Assembly: GCA_021794355.1 (NCBI GenBank)
Contig: JAJYRA010000025.1
Location: 1 to 64,000 of the forward strand
Direction: 5' to 3'
From: Thermoplasmata archaeon
GTDB lineage: Archaea > Thermoplasmatota > Thermoplasmata > Thermoplasmatales > Thermoplasmataceae
DNA: 64,000 bases
Numbering within the stretch: the stretch's first letter is position 1; every line of letters begins with the position of its first letter. Made by a program: the position numbers and the translations under genes. Below, one piece after another: positions 26,167 through 35,312 of this stretch. The notes under the pieces were generated by a model. It was not told the origin of the DNA, ran no database searches, and saw only the letters and a program-made list of their open reading frames with translations.

Positions 26167-26601
26167 GTGACAAGCTTAGAAGAAGAGATTAAAAAAAGGG
26201 GATTAAAGGTTACACCCCAGAGATCGAAAATACTACGGAGGATTAGGGAGAATCCAGGAAGCCATTTTAGTGCTGACGATATACATAAATATGTACAGAT
26301 AGAGAGTCCAAACATACCTCCAGCGACTGTTTACAATATATTGAAAATGTTCGTGGAAAAGGGATTAATAAACAGCTTCGAAATAAATGGGAAGGCAATT
26401 TATGAGGGGAAGGTGGACCCACACATAAATTTTATGTGCGAGAACTGCCACAATATCTACGATTACGAAATGGGAAAGGACCTCAGCGAGATAGAAAATA
26501 ATGTGGAAGGTAAAATAATTTCTACAAATGTCACCATAAAGGGTATTTGTAAGAGTTGCCTCAAGGATTTAGAAACTTCTGAAACGTCCTTAATGCATTA
26601 A
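26167..26601 (+). CDS. fur: Fur/PerR-family metal-responsive repressor
   Basis: 144 residues. Winged helix at the N-terminus (KVTPQRSKILRRI, then HFSADDIHKYV and PPATVYNILKMFVEKGLI), dimerisation domain with DPHINFMCENC and a second pair CKSC: the two CxxC motifs bind structural zinc and the His/Glu residues bind the sensing metal. Regulates iron, zinc or peroxide genes; the target is not decidable. Start is a GTG. The 3' end overlaps folP by 41 nt in convergent orientation, unusually long. Confidence 0.9.
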   Translation: MTSLEEEIKKRGLKVTPQRSKILRRIRENPGSHFSADDIHKYVQIESPNIPPATVYNILKMFVEKGLINSFEINGKAIYEGKVDPHINFMCENCHNIYDYEMGKDLSEIENNVEGKIISTNVTIKGICKSCLKDLETSETSLMH

Positions 26602-27589
26602 AATTTTCATCAGGATCATGCAATCTTAAGATTTCCACTCCTTTCATTGCAAGAAAAATAGACGTGGATATAGTTTCTGGTAGTTTGTCCTTTGGAGGCT
26701 TTTTTCTTTCCATACTGAGGAAAGATTTTCTTGAATACCCAAATAACCGTGGAATTCCAAAGTTAAATGCTTCGGCATTACGTATAATTTCCATGTTCTG
26801 TTCCCCAACTTTGGCGAAACCGATGCCTGGATCAATTATGATATTTTTATGGTTTAAACCTATCTCTGAAAGGGTTTTCAATTTTGTAATAAAAAATTTA
26901 GACAGTTCTCCCAAAAGATCGCTATAAATTGCAAGGGAACTCATGTTTGATGGGTTTCCCTTGATGTGCATCAGGACGTATTTTTTATCATATTTCCTTG
27001 CCAACTCTGGAATCCGGATGTCAGACATTCCAGATATGTCGTTTAAAATGCCCACTTTATCTGAAAAGTGTTCTATTGTGTCGTAGTGACGTGAATCCAA
27101 TGATATATTATATTTCCTTTTTGCATCCATAATAGGAAATACCTTCTCAAGCCTTTCAATTTCTTCTTCCGGTGGGATTTCCAATGAACCAGGTCTGGTA
27201 CTCTCTGCACCTATATCGAAGATTTGGGCGTTTGATTGAAGAAATTTTTTCATAGATTCCTCACTCACAAATCTTGAACCTTCATAAAATGAATCGGGCG
27301 TGATGTTCATTATGCCCATTATTTCTGGAATTTTAAACTTCCTCTCCTTGAATATTTCTCTTGCCATTTCTTGAGATAGCCTTTCAATTCCCATTTTGTC
27401 TAAAATGTCCTTGATACTTTTCTTATCCATTGAACTTTTGAATTTGTGATAAATTTGACCTTCTATCATAACCTTTTCGCTTCGAATATGATCCTGTTCC
27501 TTTGCTGAATAACATGTGAACTCTATTAAGTCACTTTCCTGTGAAAGTTTATTTCCTCCGTAAAAAAAATCTATTTCTTCAAAATTCAT
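26561..27589 (-). CDS. folP: dihydropteroate synthase
   Basis: Pterin-dependent TIM barrel from about residue 95: GIMNITPDSF, DIGAESTRPGS, the conserved Asn in ILNDISG, MHIKGNP, DPGIGFAKVGEQN and the phosphate/pABA-site FGYSRKSFL. The reaction joins pterin pyrophosphate and an aminobenzoate. The first about 95 residues are an extra N-terminal region without recognised domain, typical of long archaeal DHPS-like proteins. Convergent overlap with fur. Confidence 0.87.
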   Translation of the reverse strand: MNFEEIDFFYGGNKLSQESDLIEFTCYSAKEQDHIRSEKVMIEGQIYHKFKSSMDKKSIKDILDKMGIERLSQEMAREIFKERKFKIPEIMGIMNITPDSFYEGSRFVSEESMKKFLQSNAQIFDIGAESTRPGSLEIPPEEEIERLEKVFPIMDAKRKYNISLDSRHYDTIEHFSDKVGILNDISGMSDIRIPELARKYDKKYVLMHIKGNPSNMSSLAIYSDLLGELSKFFITKLKTLSEIGLNHKNIIIDPGIGFAKVGEQNMEIIRNAEAFNFGIPRLFGYSRKSFLSMERKKPPKDKLPETISTSIFLAMKGVEILRLHDPDENFNALRTFQKFLNP

Positions 27590-27686
27590 AAAATACTCAT
27601 CTTTTGGCGCATTTTAAACCTAACTAATATTTTTTGGATTGTATTTAGAATTTTTAAGCATAACATTATTAGCAAATTTTGCATAC

Positions 27687-27694
27687 CTTATATC
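27687..27694 (+). promoter_or_regulatory. TATA box of the ABCE1 operon
   Basis: CTTATATC is centred about 26 nt before ATG 27716 and is the only promoter-like element before the three-gene unit ending with tgtA. Confidence 0.4.
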
Positions 27695-27715
27695 TGCATT
27701 CAATGGAGCGATTAT

Positions 27716-28138
27716 ATGGTCGATAATATTACAACAAAAAAGAAGCACATTAGAAATTTCACGGACATCAGTGAATTATCCAATGCTATTAGTAAGGGGC
27801 TCAGCCTCCAAAATAAGAGAATGAGTTTTGAAGAATCCTTTTCTGCTGCCGAGCATTTAATAAACTTTTTTGGTTATAGTGATAGAGTTATAGACAACAT
27901 GCTTGAACCAGAAGACAGGGATGCTTTCTACACAATGGAAGATATAGGAGTTCTCCAAACTGAAAGGGAAGAGACCACCCTTTTTGATGGGAGGGAGTGG
28001 AGAATTCATTACTGGATCCTGAATATAGGGAAAATCATTCAATTATCAAGTATGAAAATCAAGTTGGAAAATATTGATGACGCCCAACAATTTTCAGTTT
28101 ATGAAGAAATACCAGATGAATACTGGTCTTTAAATTAA
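27716..28138 (+). CDS. hypothetical protein upstream of ABCE1, possibly a Thermoplasmata-specific family
   Basis: 140 residues, acidic, with a helical N-terminal half (FTDISELSNAISKGL, FEESFSAAEHLINFFGYSDRVIDNM) and a C-terminal part containing a short beta region with WRIHYW. I suspect it belongs to a small Thermoplasmata protein family (DUF6015-like), but this is a memory-based guess. It is the first gene of an operon with ABCE1 (12-nt spacing) and tgtA, so a link to translation is possible. Confidence 0.68.
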   Translation: MVDNITTKKKHIRNFTDISELSNAISKGLSLQNKRMSFEESFSAAEHLINFFGYSDRVIDNMLEPEDRDAFYTMEDIGVLQTEREETTLFDGREWRIHYWILNIGKIIQLSSMKIKLENIDDAQQFSVYEEIPDEYWSLN

Positions 28139-28150
28139 TAGTGGTTTTAA

Positions 28151-29920
28151 ATGCATATTGCGGTCTTAGATGAGTCTAAATGCCATTCAAAAAAATGCAA
28201 TCATGAATGCCAATCCTACTGTCCTCCTGTGAGATCCGGGATTGGGACAATTACCTTTCCTGAGGAAACAAATTACCCGCTCATAACTGAAGACTTGTGT
28301 ATAGGATGCGGCATCTGCGTGAACAGGTGCCCTTTTGGGGCCATAAAAATTATAACTGTACCAGATGAATTGAACAGGGACCTGGTTCACCAGTATGATG
28401 AAAACTCATTCAGGGTTTATTCCATTCCCTTACCTTCAAAGGGGATAACATCCATTCTGGGACCAAATGGTATGGGTAAGACAACAACCATGAATATACT
28501 CAGCGGAGTGCTTATTCCAAATTTTGGAGATTATGAAAATGGTGGAAGCAGAGACAGGGTTCTAAAGAAATATTCAAATAGTATTCTTGGTGATTATTTT
28601 GCCAGTGTGTATGATAAGACAAAAAAGGTTGTTCTCAAGAGCCAGTTCGTGGATCAGATACCCAGGGTTGCCAGAGGTACCATAGGATCAATACTTAAGG
28701 GTGCAGATGAATTTGGTATGGCAGATGATGTCATATCAAAACTGTCCATGGAAAATTCCCTTGATAAGGACGTAAGCATTGCTTCAGGGGGAGAACTCCA
28801 GAAATTGGCGGTGGCCATGGCACTCATAAAAGACGGCGACATACTGCTGATTGATGAAGTGTCATCCTACCTGGACATATCAGAAAGAATCAGGGTTGCA
28901 TCCATTCTTACAGATCTGGCCAGAAAGGGGAAAACCATACTGGTTGTGGAGCATGATCTGGCTATTCTTGACTGGATAAGCGATCAGATACATGTTGTAT
29001 ATGGTTCGCCGGGGGCCTATGGTGTAATAGTTCAGCAGAAATCCCCCAATAAGGCAATAAACCAATTTCTTGAAGGTTACCTAAAGGAGGAAAATGTCCG
29101 TATAAGAAAGGAACGAATTGTGTTTGAATCTAAGGCGGCTGCAAGAAGGATTCTGACTTCAGAACTTGTGAAATGGGACAATATTGAGGCTACCCTTGGC
29201 AATTTTAAGTTGGTAGTATCACCCGGAAAAATGGAACTTGGCACAGTTACAGGAATTCTCGGGAGAAATGCTCTGGGAAAAACAACTTTTGTAAAGATAC
29301 TGGCAGGAGTCTTGAAGCAGGATACGGGAAATGTGAATCCCCAGGTCAGGGTTGCTTACAAACCGCAATACATATCAACGGAATTTGAAGGTACATGTGA
29401 AGATTTACTTTATAAAACTTTGAAAGAGAGAATGAGTGACAGTTTCGTGAAAAACGAACTTTTGAGGCCTCTTGGAATTGACCCACTTATGGAAACGGAG
29501 GTTTCCAGCCTCTCTGGTGGAGAGTTGCAAAAACTCTCCATTGCTCTCACACTTGCACAGGATGTCGATCTTTACCTTCTTGATGAACCATCAGCCAACC
29601 TTGACAGTTCCTCAAGAATGGAAGTCGCGAAGATAATTAGAAAAACAATGGAAAACCGGAAAAAAACTGGTCTGGTAGTTGATCATGACATCTATTTTAT
29701 AGACATCATCTCAGATGAGTTAATGATATTTTTGGGAGATCCAGGAAAACACGGTATTGCCATGGGGCCTATGCCAATGAGGGATGGTATGAACATGTTT
29801 CTTAAGGAAGTTGACGTTACTTTCAGGAGGGATCATAATTCAGGTAGACCCAGGATAAACAAGCCTGGAAGCAGCATGCACAGGGAGCAGGTGTCGCAGG
29901 GAGAGTATTATTACTCTTAG
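28151..29920 (+). CDS. abce1: ribosome recycling ATPase ABCE1 (RNase L inhibitor homologue)
   Basis: Splits 70S ribosomes after termination together with aRF1/aPelota. Two N-terminal [4Fe-4S] sites: CHSKKC-x-CQSYC and CIGCGICVNRC. Two ABC domains: Walker A GPNGMGKTTT and GRNALGKTT, signatures ASGGELQK and LSGGELQK, Walker B LLIDEVSSYLD and YLLDEPSANLD. 589 residues is typical. It sits between a small protein and tgtA with gaps of 12 and 15 nt. Confidence 0.97.
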   Translation: MHIAVLDESKCHSKKCNHECQSYCPPVRSGIGTITFPEETNYPLITEDLCIGCGICVNRCPFGAIKIITVPDELNRDLVHQYDENSFRVYSIPLPSKGITSILGPNGMGKTTTMNILSGVLIPNFGDYENGGSRDRVLKKYSNSILGDYFASVYDKTKKVVLKSQFVDQIPRVARGTIGSILKGADEFGMADDVISKLSMENSLDKDVSIASGGELQKLAVAMALIKDGDILLIDEVSSYLDISERIRVASILTDLARKGKTILVVEHDLAILDWISDQIHVVYGSPGAYGVIVQQKSPNKAINQFLEGYLKEENVRIRKERIVFESKAAARRILTSELVKWDNIEATLGNFKLVVSPGKMELGTVTGILGRNALGKTTFVKILAGVLKQDTGNVNPQVRVAYKPQYISTEFEGTCEDLLYKTLKERMSDSFVKNELLRPLGIDPLMETEVSSLSGGELQKLSIALTLAQDVDLYLLDEPSANLDSSSRMEVAKIIRKTMENRKKTGLVVDHDIYFIDIISDELMIFLGDPGKHGIAMGPMPMRDGMNMFLKEVDVTFRRDHNSGRPRINKPGSSMHREQVSQGEYYYS

Positions 29921-29935
29921 TTCCATAACCATGAA

Positions 29936-31792
29936 ATGTCCGGTAATAGATTAGAAATGCAAATTCTCCACAGGGAGGGTCTAGCAAGAATCGGGAGATT
30001 CAAAACTGATCATGGTTTTGTTGATACCCCAAACATAATGCCTGTTATTAACCCAAACATAAGAACCCTTTCAATGGACATAATGAAAAAACTGGGAACT
30101 CAGGCAATTATTACCAACAGTTACATTATAAGAAGAAATGAGGATCTCAAGGAAATTGCACTTTCAAAAGGCCTTCATCATCTCATAGGTTTTGACGGCA
30201 CAATAATGACAGATTCAGGAACCTTCCAGAGTTACGTTTATGGAGATGTGGAATACGAAAACAGGGATACTGTAGAATTCCAGTTGAAAATTAAGAGTGA
30301 TATTTCAACCATTCTGGATATATTCTCCACGCCTATGGATTCATGGGAAAAGGCGAATCAGGCGGTTGATGAAACGCATAAAAGATTTATGGAAATTGCA
30401 GATCTGGCCGGGAAAAATAACATTTCTGGACCCATTCAGGGATCCGTTTATGACGATTTGAGGGTTAAGAGCGCTAAACTGATGTCCGGAACCGACTCGA
30501 CATACCTTCCCATAGGAGGTGTAGTTCCCCTTCTGGAACAATACAGGTATTCTAAACTTGTTGATATTATTATAAATTCCAAGCTGAACAGTGATTTTTC
30601 AAAGCCCATACATCTATTTGGAGGTGGTCATCCCATGTTTATGGGGATGGCAGTGCTCCTGGGTGTGGATATGTTTGATTCGGCATCCTATGTAAAATAT
30701 GCAAGGGATGACAGGTTGCTTTATCCAGATGGAACAAGAAACCTGAAAGATATAACTGAATTGCCATACTGGAGCCCACTCAGGGATAGGTTTTCTACAC
30801 AGGAATTGAGGAAAGCAGAAGAAAATGAAAAATTCTCCCTTCTTGCAGAGCATAACCTTTTCGCCATTTTTCAGGAGCTTTCTGAAATAAGGGAGAGAAT
30901 AAGGGAAAATACCCTGTGGCAGTATGTTGAGTCCAAATCGAAATCCCATCCATCCCTCTACTCTGCATTCAGAAGGATTTTAAGGTATTCTGAGAATCTT
31001 GAGCCCTATTTTGAGCTGTACAGGAAGAGTCCACTGTTCCATTTCGGTGAAGAGACCAATCAATCCCCCTATGGAGTAAGACTGAAAAAGTTGCAACCTT
31101 CAGATACAGATTACTATACATTATCCTCAGGAGATTGGAAACCTGCAAGACTCAGCAAAGATTTCGTGAAAAATGTTTATGAAAAGACGGAGGGACACTT
31201 TTATATTAACTGGTTTGGCCTGAAGGTTCCCCTTGAGATGGAAGAGGCTTACCCGGTAGAACAGGTTATTCCTTGGAATGAAGAAAAAGAAAGCGGAAGC
31301 AAAAAACCCATTCCCAAGGATATTAAAATTAGAGATTTTAATCTTGAAAAACTGAGATTTCTGGCAGATTTTCAGTTTGGTGAAAATACAGGAAAAAAAT
31401 TATTCACTGATAATTGTGAAATTGCCGTATCTAGGGCTACTGGACGCATCAGAACCATTACCCGGGAAGGTAAAATTATTGCAACAATGAGGGCCCATGA
31501 CGGTTTTATAGGCCTGACCTTTGCAGGCGGGTTAATCATACATGGAATGAGTGAGGGTATTAAGAATAGAGTGATGGTCACTGAAGAGAGTGCCACATAT
31601 AATTCTCAGGGAAAGAGCGTGTTTTTTAAGTTTATAACGAATTTTGATGATAGGATCATCCCGCTGAACGATGTCCTCGTAGTAGATCCGAACGACAGGC
31701 TGGTGGCCGTGGGTAGATCGATGGTGTCTGGAAAAGAACTTGGAATGTACAGGGAAGGAACTGCAGTTTCCATCAACCACCACCTGGAATAA
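29936..31792 (+). CDS. tgtA: archaeosine tRNA-guanine transglycosylase
   Basis: Exchanges guanine-15 for preQ0 in tRNA on the way to archaeosine. TIM-barrel motifs DSGTFQSY (general acid Asp-93) and GVDMFDSASY (nucleophile Asp) are intact. The C-terminus carries a PUA domain (about 540-618) as in canonical archaeal TGT. Oddly, the zinc site expected as Cys-x-Cys-x2-Cys plus His is missing its three cysteines: the aligned stretch reads LPYWSPLRD (about residue 275-284), although the His-Asn part (AEHNLF) remains. Third gene of the ABCE1 operon. Confidence 0.93.
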   Translation: MSGNRLEMQILHREGLARIGRFKTDHGFVDTPNIMPVINPNIRTLSMDIMKKLGTQAIITNSYIIRRNEDLKEIALSKGLHHLIGFDGTIMTDSGTFQSYVYGDVEYENRDTVEFQLKIKSDISTILDIFSTPMDSWEKANQAVDETHKRFMEIADLAGKNNISGPIQGSVYDDLRVKSAKLMSGTDSTYLPIGGVVPLLEQYRYSKLVDIIINSKLNSDFSKPIHLFGGGHPMFMGMAVLLGVDMFDSASYVKYARDDRLLYPDGTRNLKDITELPYWSPLRDRFSTQELRKAEENEKFSLLAEHNLFAIFQELSEIRERIRENTLWQYVESKSKSHPSLYSAFRRILRYSENLEPYFELYRKSPLFHFGEETNQSPYGVRLKKLQPSDTDYYTLSSGDWKPARLSKDFVKNVYEKTEGHFYINWFGLKVPLEMEEAYPVEQVIPWNEEKESGSKKPIPKDIKIRDFNLEKLRFLADFQFGENTGKKLFTDNCEIAVSRATGRIRTITREGKIIATMRAHDGFIGLTFAGGLIIHGMSEGIKNRVMVTEESATYNSQGKSVFFKFITNFDDRIIPLNDVLVVDPNDRLVAVGRSMVSGKELGMYREGTAVSINHHLE

Positions 31793-32065
31793 TCGATTTA
31801 CGGTAAACCAGTGATTCTCAACATACACGGAACTGAATTGCTTTTCAGACCTGTGATGTGGTAGAATTTTATCCTGTTTGGTTAATCGTGGAAAGATCAA
31901 CTCTTATTGAAATAGGACAGATGTGGTAAGATCGGATCTTTGTAATGAGATCAGCATCCGGAAAAAAATGGAAGAAGAACTTCATCACAAAATCAAAGAG
32001 ATGACCTTATCCATGGGCTCAATTGAACGTTTCCCTTCCTCACAATAGTGACATCCTCTCCTCAG
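31793..32065. other. spacer between tgtA and tnpB
   Basis: 273 bp without a gene. It includes the presumed right-end flank of the TnpB element next to tnpB; a short frame of about 30 codons near 31960-32046 has no start context or recognisable motif. Confidence 0.3.
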
Positions 32066-32250
32066 TTAAAACCTCGGAGCCTCCTGCTTCAACCACTTCA
32101 CTTGCCTTATCCCTTCCCTCTCAAGAAGGGATATGATAGAGGCGATTGTGTCCACAGGCGTTAGTTTCCCACTGTCCGTGGGTACTCTGGCCTTTATCAG
32201 ACCGAATCTCTTTATGTTTATTGCTGCGTTCCATTCCCTGTCATGTGTGA
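32040..32250 (-). ncRNA. possible omega-RNA overlapping the tnpB 3' end
   Basis: In TnpB elements the guide RNA scaffold comes from the 3' part of tnpB and the right end. Here the stop is followed on the minus strand by GAGGAGAGGATGTCACT, reminiscent of right-end sequences of archaeal IS605 elements. Boundaries and fold are not established; placement is by analogy only. Confidence 0.25.
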
Positions 32251-33278
32251 TATTACACCGAGGGCATGTCCATGTTCTTTCACTGAGTTTCAGATCATCA
32301 TAGATGTATCCACAGTGAGAGCACATCCTTGATGATGGATCGAACATTCCTATCTCGATTGTGTTCTTTCCTCTTGACAGTGCCTTGGTTTTCAGCATTG
32401 TAAAGAAGGAATGCCATCCTGCATCTGCTATACTCTTTGCAAGTTTGTGGTTCTTCATCATGCCTGATACGTTCAGTCCTTCTGTTATCATTGTATCGTA
32501 TTGGCGTGTCAGTACATCTGATATCCTGTTGTGGAAATCCATTCTCTGGTTTGCAACATGTTCTTGTAGTGTTGCTACTTTTATCCTTACTCTATTCCAG
32601 TTATTTGATCCTTTCTGTTTCTTTGCCATCTGTCTCTGTCTTTTTGCAAGTTTCTTCTCTGATTTCTTCAGGTTCTTTGGATTACTGATCTGTATACCAT
32701 TGGACAGTGTTATGAATTCAGTTATACCCACATCCATGCTTACCGTTGTGGATGGTTTTATCTCTCTGGATTCAGGTATTTCATTCTGTGTTTCTGAAAG
32801 GATTGAAACATAGTATTTACCTGAACTTGTTTTGGATATTGTAAGTGAATGCATTGTACCTTGAATCTCCCTGTGCATGATCAACCGTAATGGTGCCTTG
32901 AATTTCGGTCTTGTGAGATGGTTGCCATCAATGCTGAAATGTTGAGGCACAGAGAATGATCCGCTGTTCCTCTTCTTCTTGAATCTTGGGTATCTGGTGA
33001 TTTTCTTGAAGAATCCATGAAAGGCACTGTCCAGATGCATCACAACCTGCTGGATACTTTGGGAATTGATTTCATTAAGCCATGGATATTCCTTCTTCAG
33101 TAAAGGGATAAGAGATGACATCTCACTACGAGTGATTGCCTCTCCTTTCTCAGTATATCTTTTATTGCGCAGATCAAGAAAATGATTCCATACAAACCTG
33201 CACGATCCAATATGCCTTCTCAATGAGGATCATCTGATCATCATTGGGATACATCCTGAATCTGTAGGCTTTATACAT
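32066..33278 (-). pseudogene. tnpB: IS605/IS200-type TnpB, frameshifted near the N-terminus
   Basis: TnpB is an RNA-guided nuclease of IS605-family elements. RuvC residues Asp-164 (SMDVGI), Glu-248 (ITEGLNV) and Asp-328 (THDREWNAA) and a CxxC-CxxC zinc finger (CSHC and CPRC) are all intact in the tracked ORF. The true start is ATG 33278, giving MYKAYRFRMYPNDDQ, a classic TnpB beginning, but a single extra G at 33215/33216 shifts the frame; removing it joins ILIEK to HIGSCRFVWNHF. No tnpA is nearby, so this is a solitary IS1341-type copy. Confidence 0.88.
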
Positions 33279-33390
33279 GCTATTTATCTAATATCTCCCC
33301 CTTTGTTAATCTTTTTGGTTCGCTTTCATCTCCTCTCTTAAGATCGGGTTTTCTCGCTCACCTGATTATAAATTATTCCAGTTCCTGGAA

Positions 33391-33753
33391 TCAATCCATC
33401 TGTTCAATGTACTCCTTGAGTACAACAGCATTGTTCTGAATTCGATCCCTGGCTCCATAGAGAAGCACCACATCCTCCCTTATACTCATGGCTTTTAATT
33501 TCGTTATTTCTGGATTGTAACCCAGTTCTTTGATGTACCTGATTCTAAATTCCTCAAATTTTGATTCGTCGTGATTGAACCATTTCCTCAACTGCTCAGA
33601 AGGGGCTATTTCCTTCATCCACAAAAAGGGATCAAGCTCTTCTTTCTTGATCCCCCTGGGCCATATCCTATCAACAAGAACTCTTTTCCCTTCTTTATGT
33701 TGACTCTTAACCAAGTCGTATACCCTTTCCAGACTGATTGTTATTCCTATCAC
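33391..33753 (-). CDS. DUF488-family protein (YeaO-like)
   Basis: 120 residues with the family signature VLVDRIWPRGIKKEEL and later WFNHDESKFEEFRIRYIKEL. Function of DUF488/YeaO is not established; members are small cytosolic proteins often near stress or transport genes. It follows the MFS gene on the same strand with a 35-nt gap. Confidence 0.85.
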   Translation of the reverse strand: MIGITISLERVYDLVKSQHKEGKRVLVDRIWPRGIKKEELDPFLWMKEIAPSEQLRKWFNHDESKFEEFRIRYIKELGYNPEITKLKAMSIREDVVLLYGARDRIQNNAVVLKEYIEQMD

Positions 33754-33788
33754 CTATATTAATTCCAAAATGATTCCAGCTATGGATA

Positions 33789-35000
33789 TTATTTATCCCC
33801 AACCCCAGAGGCTTTGAGATTTATGCTATCATTGAGCTCAACCATCCTTCTGGAAAATAATCCACTTATGAATATATACATTACGGCCACCACCATGGTT
33901 CCCAATGCGATATACAACCAGTATGTGCTTGCTATGCTCTGAAGCTCAAATAGAAGATAGAGACCTATAATTGCACCTGCAAAACCACCAAAACTGGAAT
34001 ATAGATTATATACTCCCACATATGATCCCCTCATATTATCCGGAGCCAGTGTTGTTATGATGCTCTGTGTGGTTGGGGAAAGAAGATCTTCACCAATGGT
34101 GGATACGGTCATAAAAAGCACAAGAATTAGGAAGGCTGACGAATTGGTGAGTATGAGAAAGGATATGGCATAAAAAAGTGTTCCGATTCCTCTCCAGACC
34201 ATGGGATTCCCCAATTTTGTCATGAGTCTCAGTAATGGAAATTGGAGTACAACCACAAGTACGCCGTTAAGGGCCCAGATGTAGCCCAAATACATGTATG
34301 GGAGATGTTGGAGAACTATTGTGTATACGGTAAATGATGATCCTCTCTGCCTCATAAAGATCTGAAGGAGGACGCCAATCACTATGAATATAACAAAAAA
34401 TCTGTCCTTAAGATATGCCCTGCTCAATTCCCCTTTCTTCACCTGAATGTGCTCCTTTGGATTGTATGTTTCCCTCATCATGAAATATAGCATGAGAATC
34501 TCAACTACAGTAACCACACTTGAAATAAGGAATATATATTGCAGTCCATAACTTGCAAGATATGCTCCTATTAAAGGGCCAATGGCAATTCCTAGATTGG
34601 CCATTATCCTCATTATGGTATATCCTGATAATCTATCCCTAACAGATGTGATATCGGCAACGGATGCTTGAACTGCAGGATATTGAATCGAATTGATAAT
34701 TATTGTTCCATACCAGGAACCCAGCAGAAGAAGGAAATAGAATGGGTTTGCAACTGTATAATAGATCAAGAGGTAGAACACCACGGCTGGAATCTGTGAA
34801 TAAACAAGTATGGTTCTCCGTCCTATTTTGTCGGTTAGGATTCCAGAATAATACTGTACGAACGCCATCAAAAGGGTCGCAGAACCTAGAAATAAACCGG
34901 TTTCTATAAAGCTTATATGATATACAATGATGAAAATTAAGGGTAAAAAGATGAAGGTTGATCCACGACCAAAAGCCCGTATAAATCTTGTTGCACTCAA
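33789..35000 (-). CDS. MFS transporter, 12 transmembrane segments
   Basis: 403 residues of major facilitator superfamily type. The loop after helix 2 reads GILTDKIGRRTILV, the family motif A, and about 12 hydrophobic segments can be counted. The N-terminal half is drug-efflux-like, but no substrate can be inferred. Plus-strand 34703-34909 and minus 34639-35007 ORFs are shadows. Confidence 0.85.
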   Translation of the reverse strand: MSATRFIRAFGRGSTFIFLPLIFIIVYHISFIETGLFLGSATLLMAFVQYYSGILTDKIGRRTILVYSQIPAVVFYLLIYYTVANPFYFLLLLGSWYGTIIINSIQYPAVQASVADITSVRDRLSGYTIMRIMANLGIAIGPLIGAYLASYGLQYIFLISSVVTVVEILMLYFMMRETYNPKEHIQVKKGELSRAYLKDRFFVIFIVIGVLLQIFMRQRGSSFTVYTIVLQHLPYMYLGYIWALNGVLVVVLQFPLLRLMTKLGNPMVWRGIGTLFYAISFLILTNSSAFLILVLFMTVSTIGEDLLSPTTQSIITTLAPDNMRGSYVGVYNLYSSFGGFAGAIIGLYLLFELQSIASTYWLYIALGTMVVAVMYIFISGLFSRRMVELNDSINLKASGVGDK

Positions 35001-35312
35001 GATCCATATTCTTCTATCAAGATTCTTTATATTGTAGGCGTAAGGTGATGCGGTCGTTATACCCTATTAATAATTATTATTTAAGAAATTCTCAGTTTAG
35101 GAGATTTTAATCAATTATCAATTTCTGAGGAAAATGCTTCCGTTGCCCTAAGATTTGAGTTCTAAGACTCAAGAAATGATATTCCACCAAACTGATGAAT
35201 GAATTTCCTTGCTCCATTAAGCAGGATGTTCTAAATTGCTTAGGGAACTTTATGGAACATTTTATTCCAATTCAAAAGCTGGAACTAACTTTCACTTAAG
35301 AAACGATCATTT
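35001..35312. other. 312-bp spacer between the MFS and EamA transporter genes
   Basis: AT-rich, no gene or RNA recognised. AT-rich runs near 35066-35090 could supply the MFS promoter on the minus strand. Confidence 0.3.

Noticed and set aside
31960-32046. Short frame (about 30 codons) between tgtA and tnpB as a gene
   Set aside because: No promoter, no family features; lies in the mobile-element flank.
34639-35007. 122-aa minus-strand ORF in the MFS gene
   Set aside because: Out-of-frame reading of the same strand; the MFS frame has clear transmembrane pattern and motif A.
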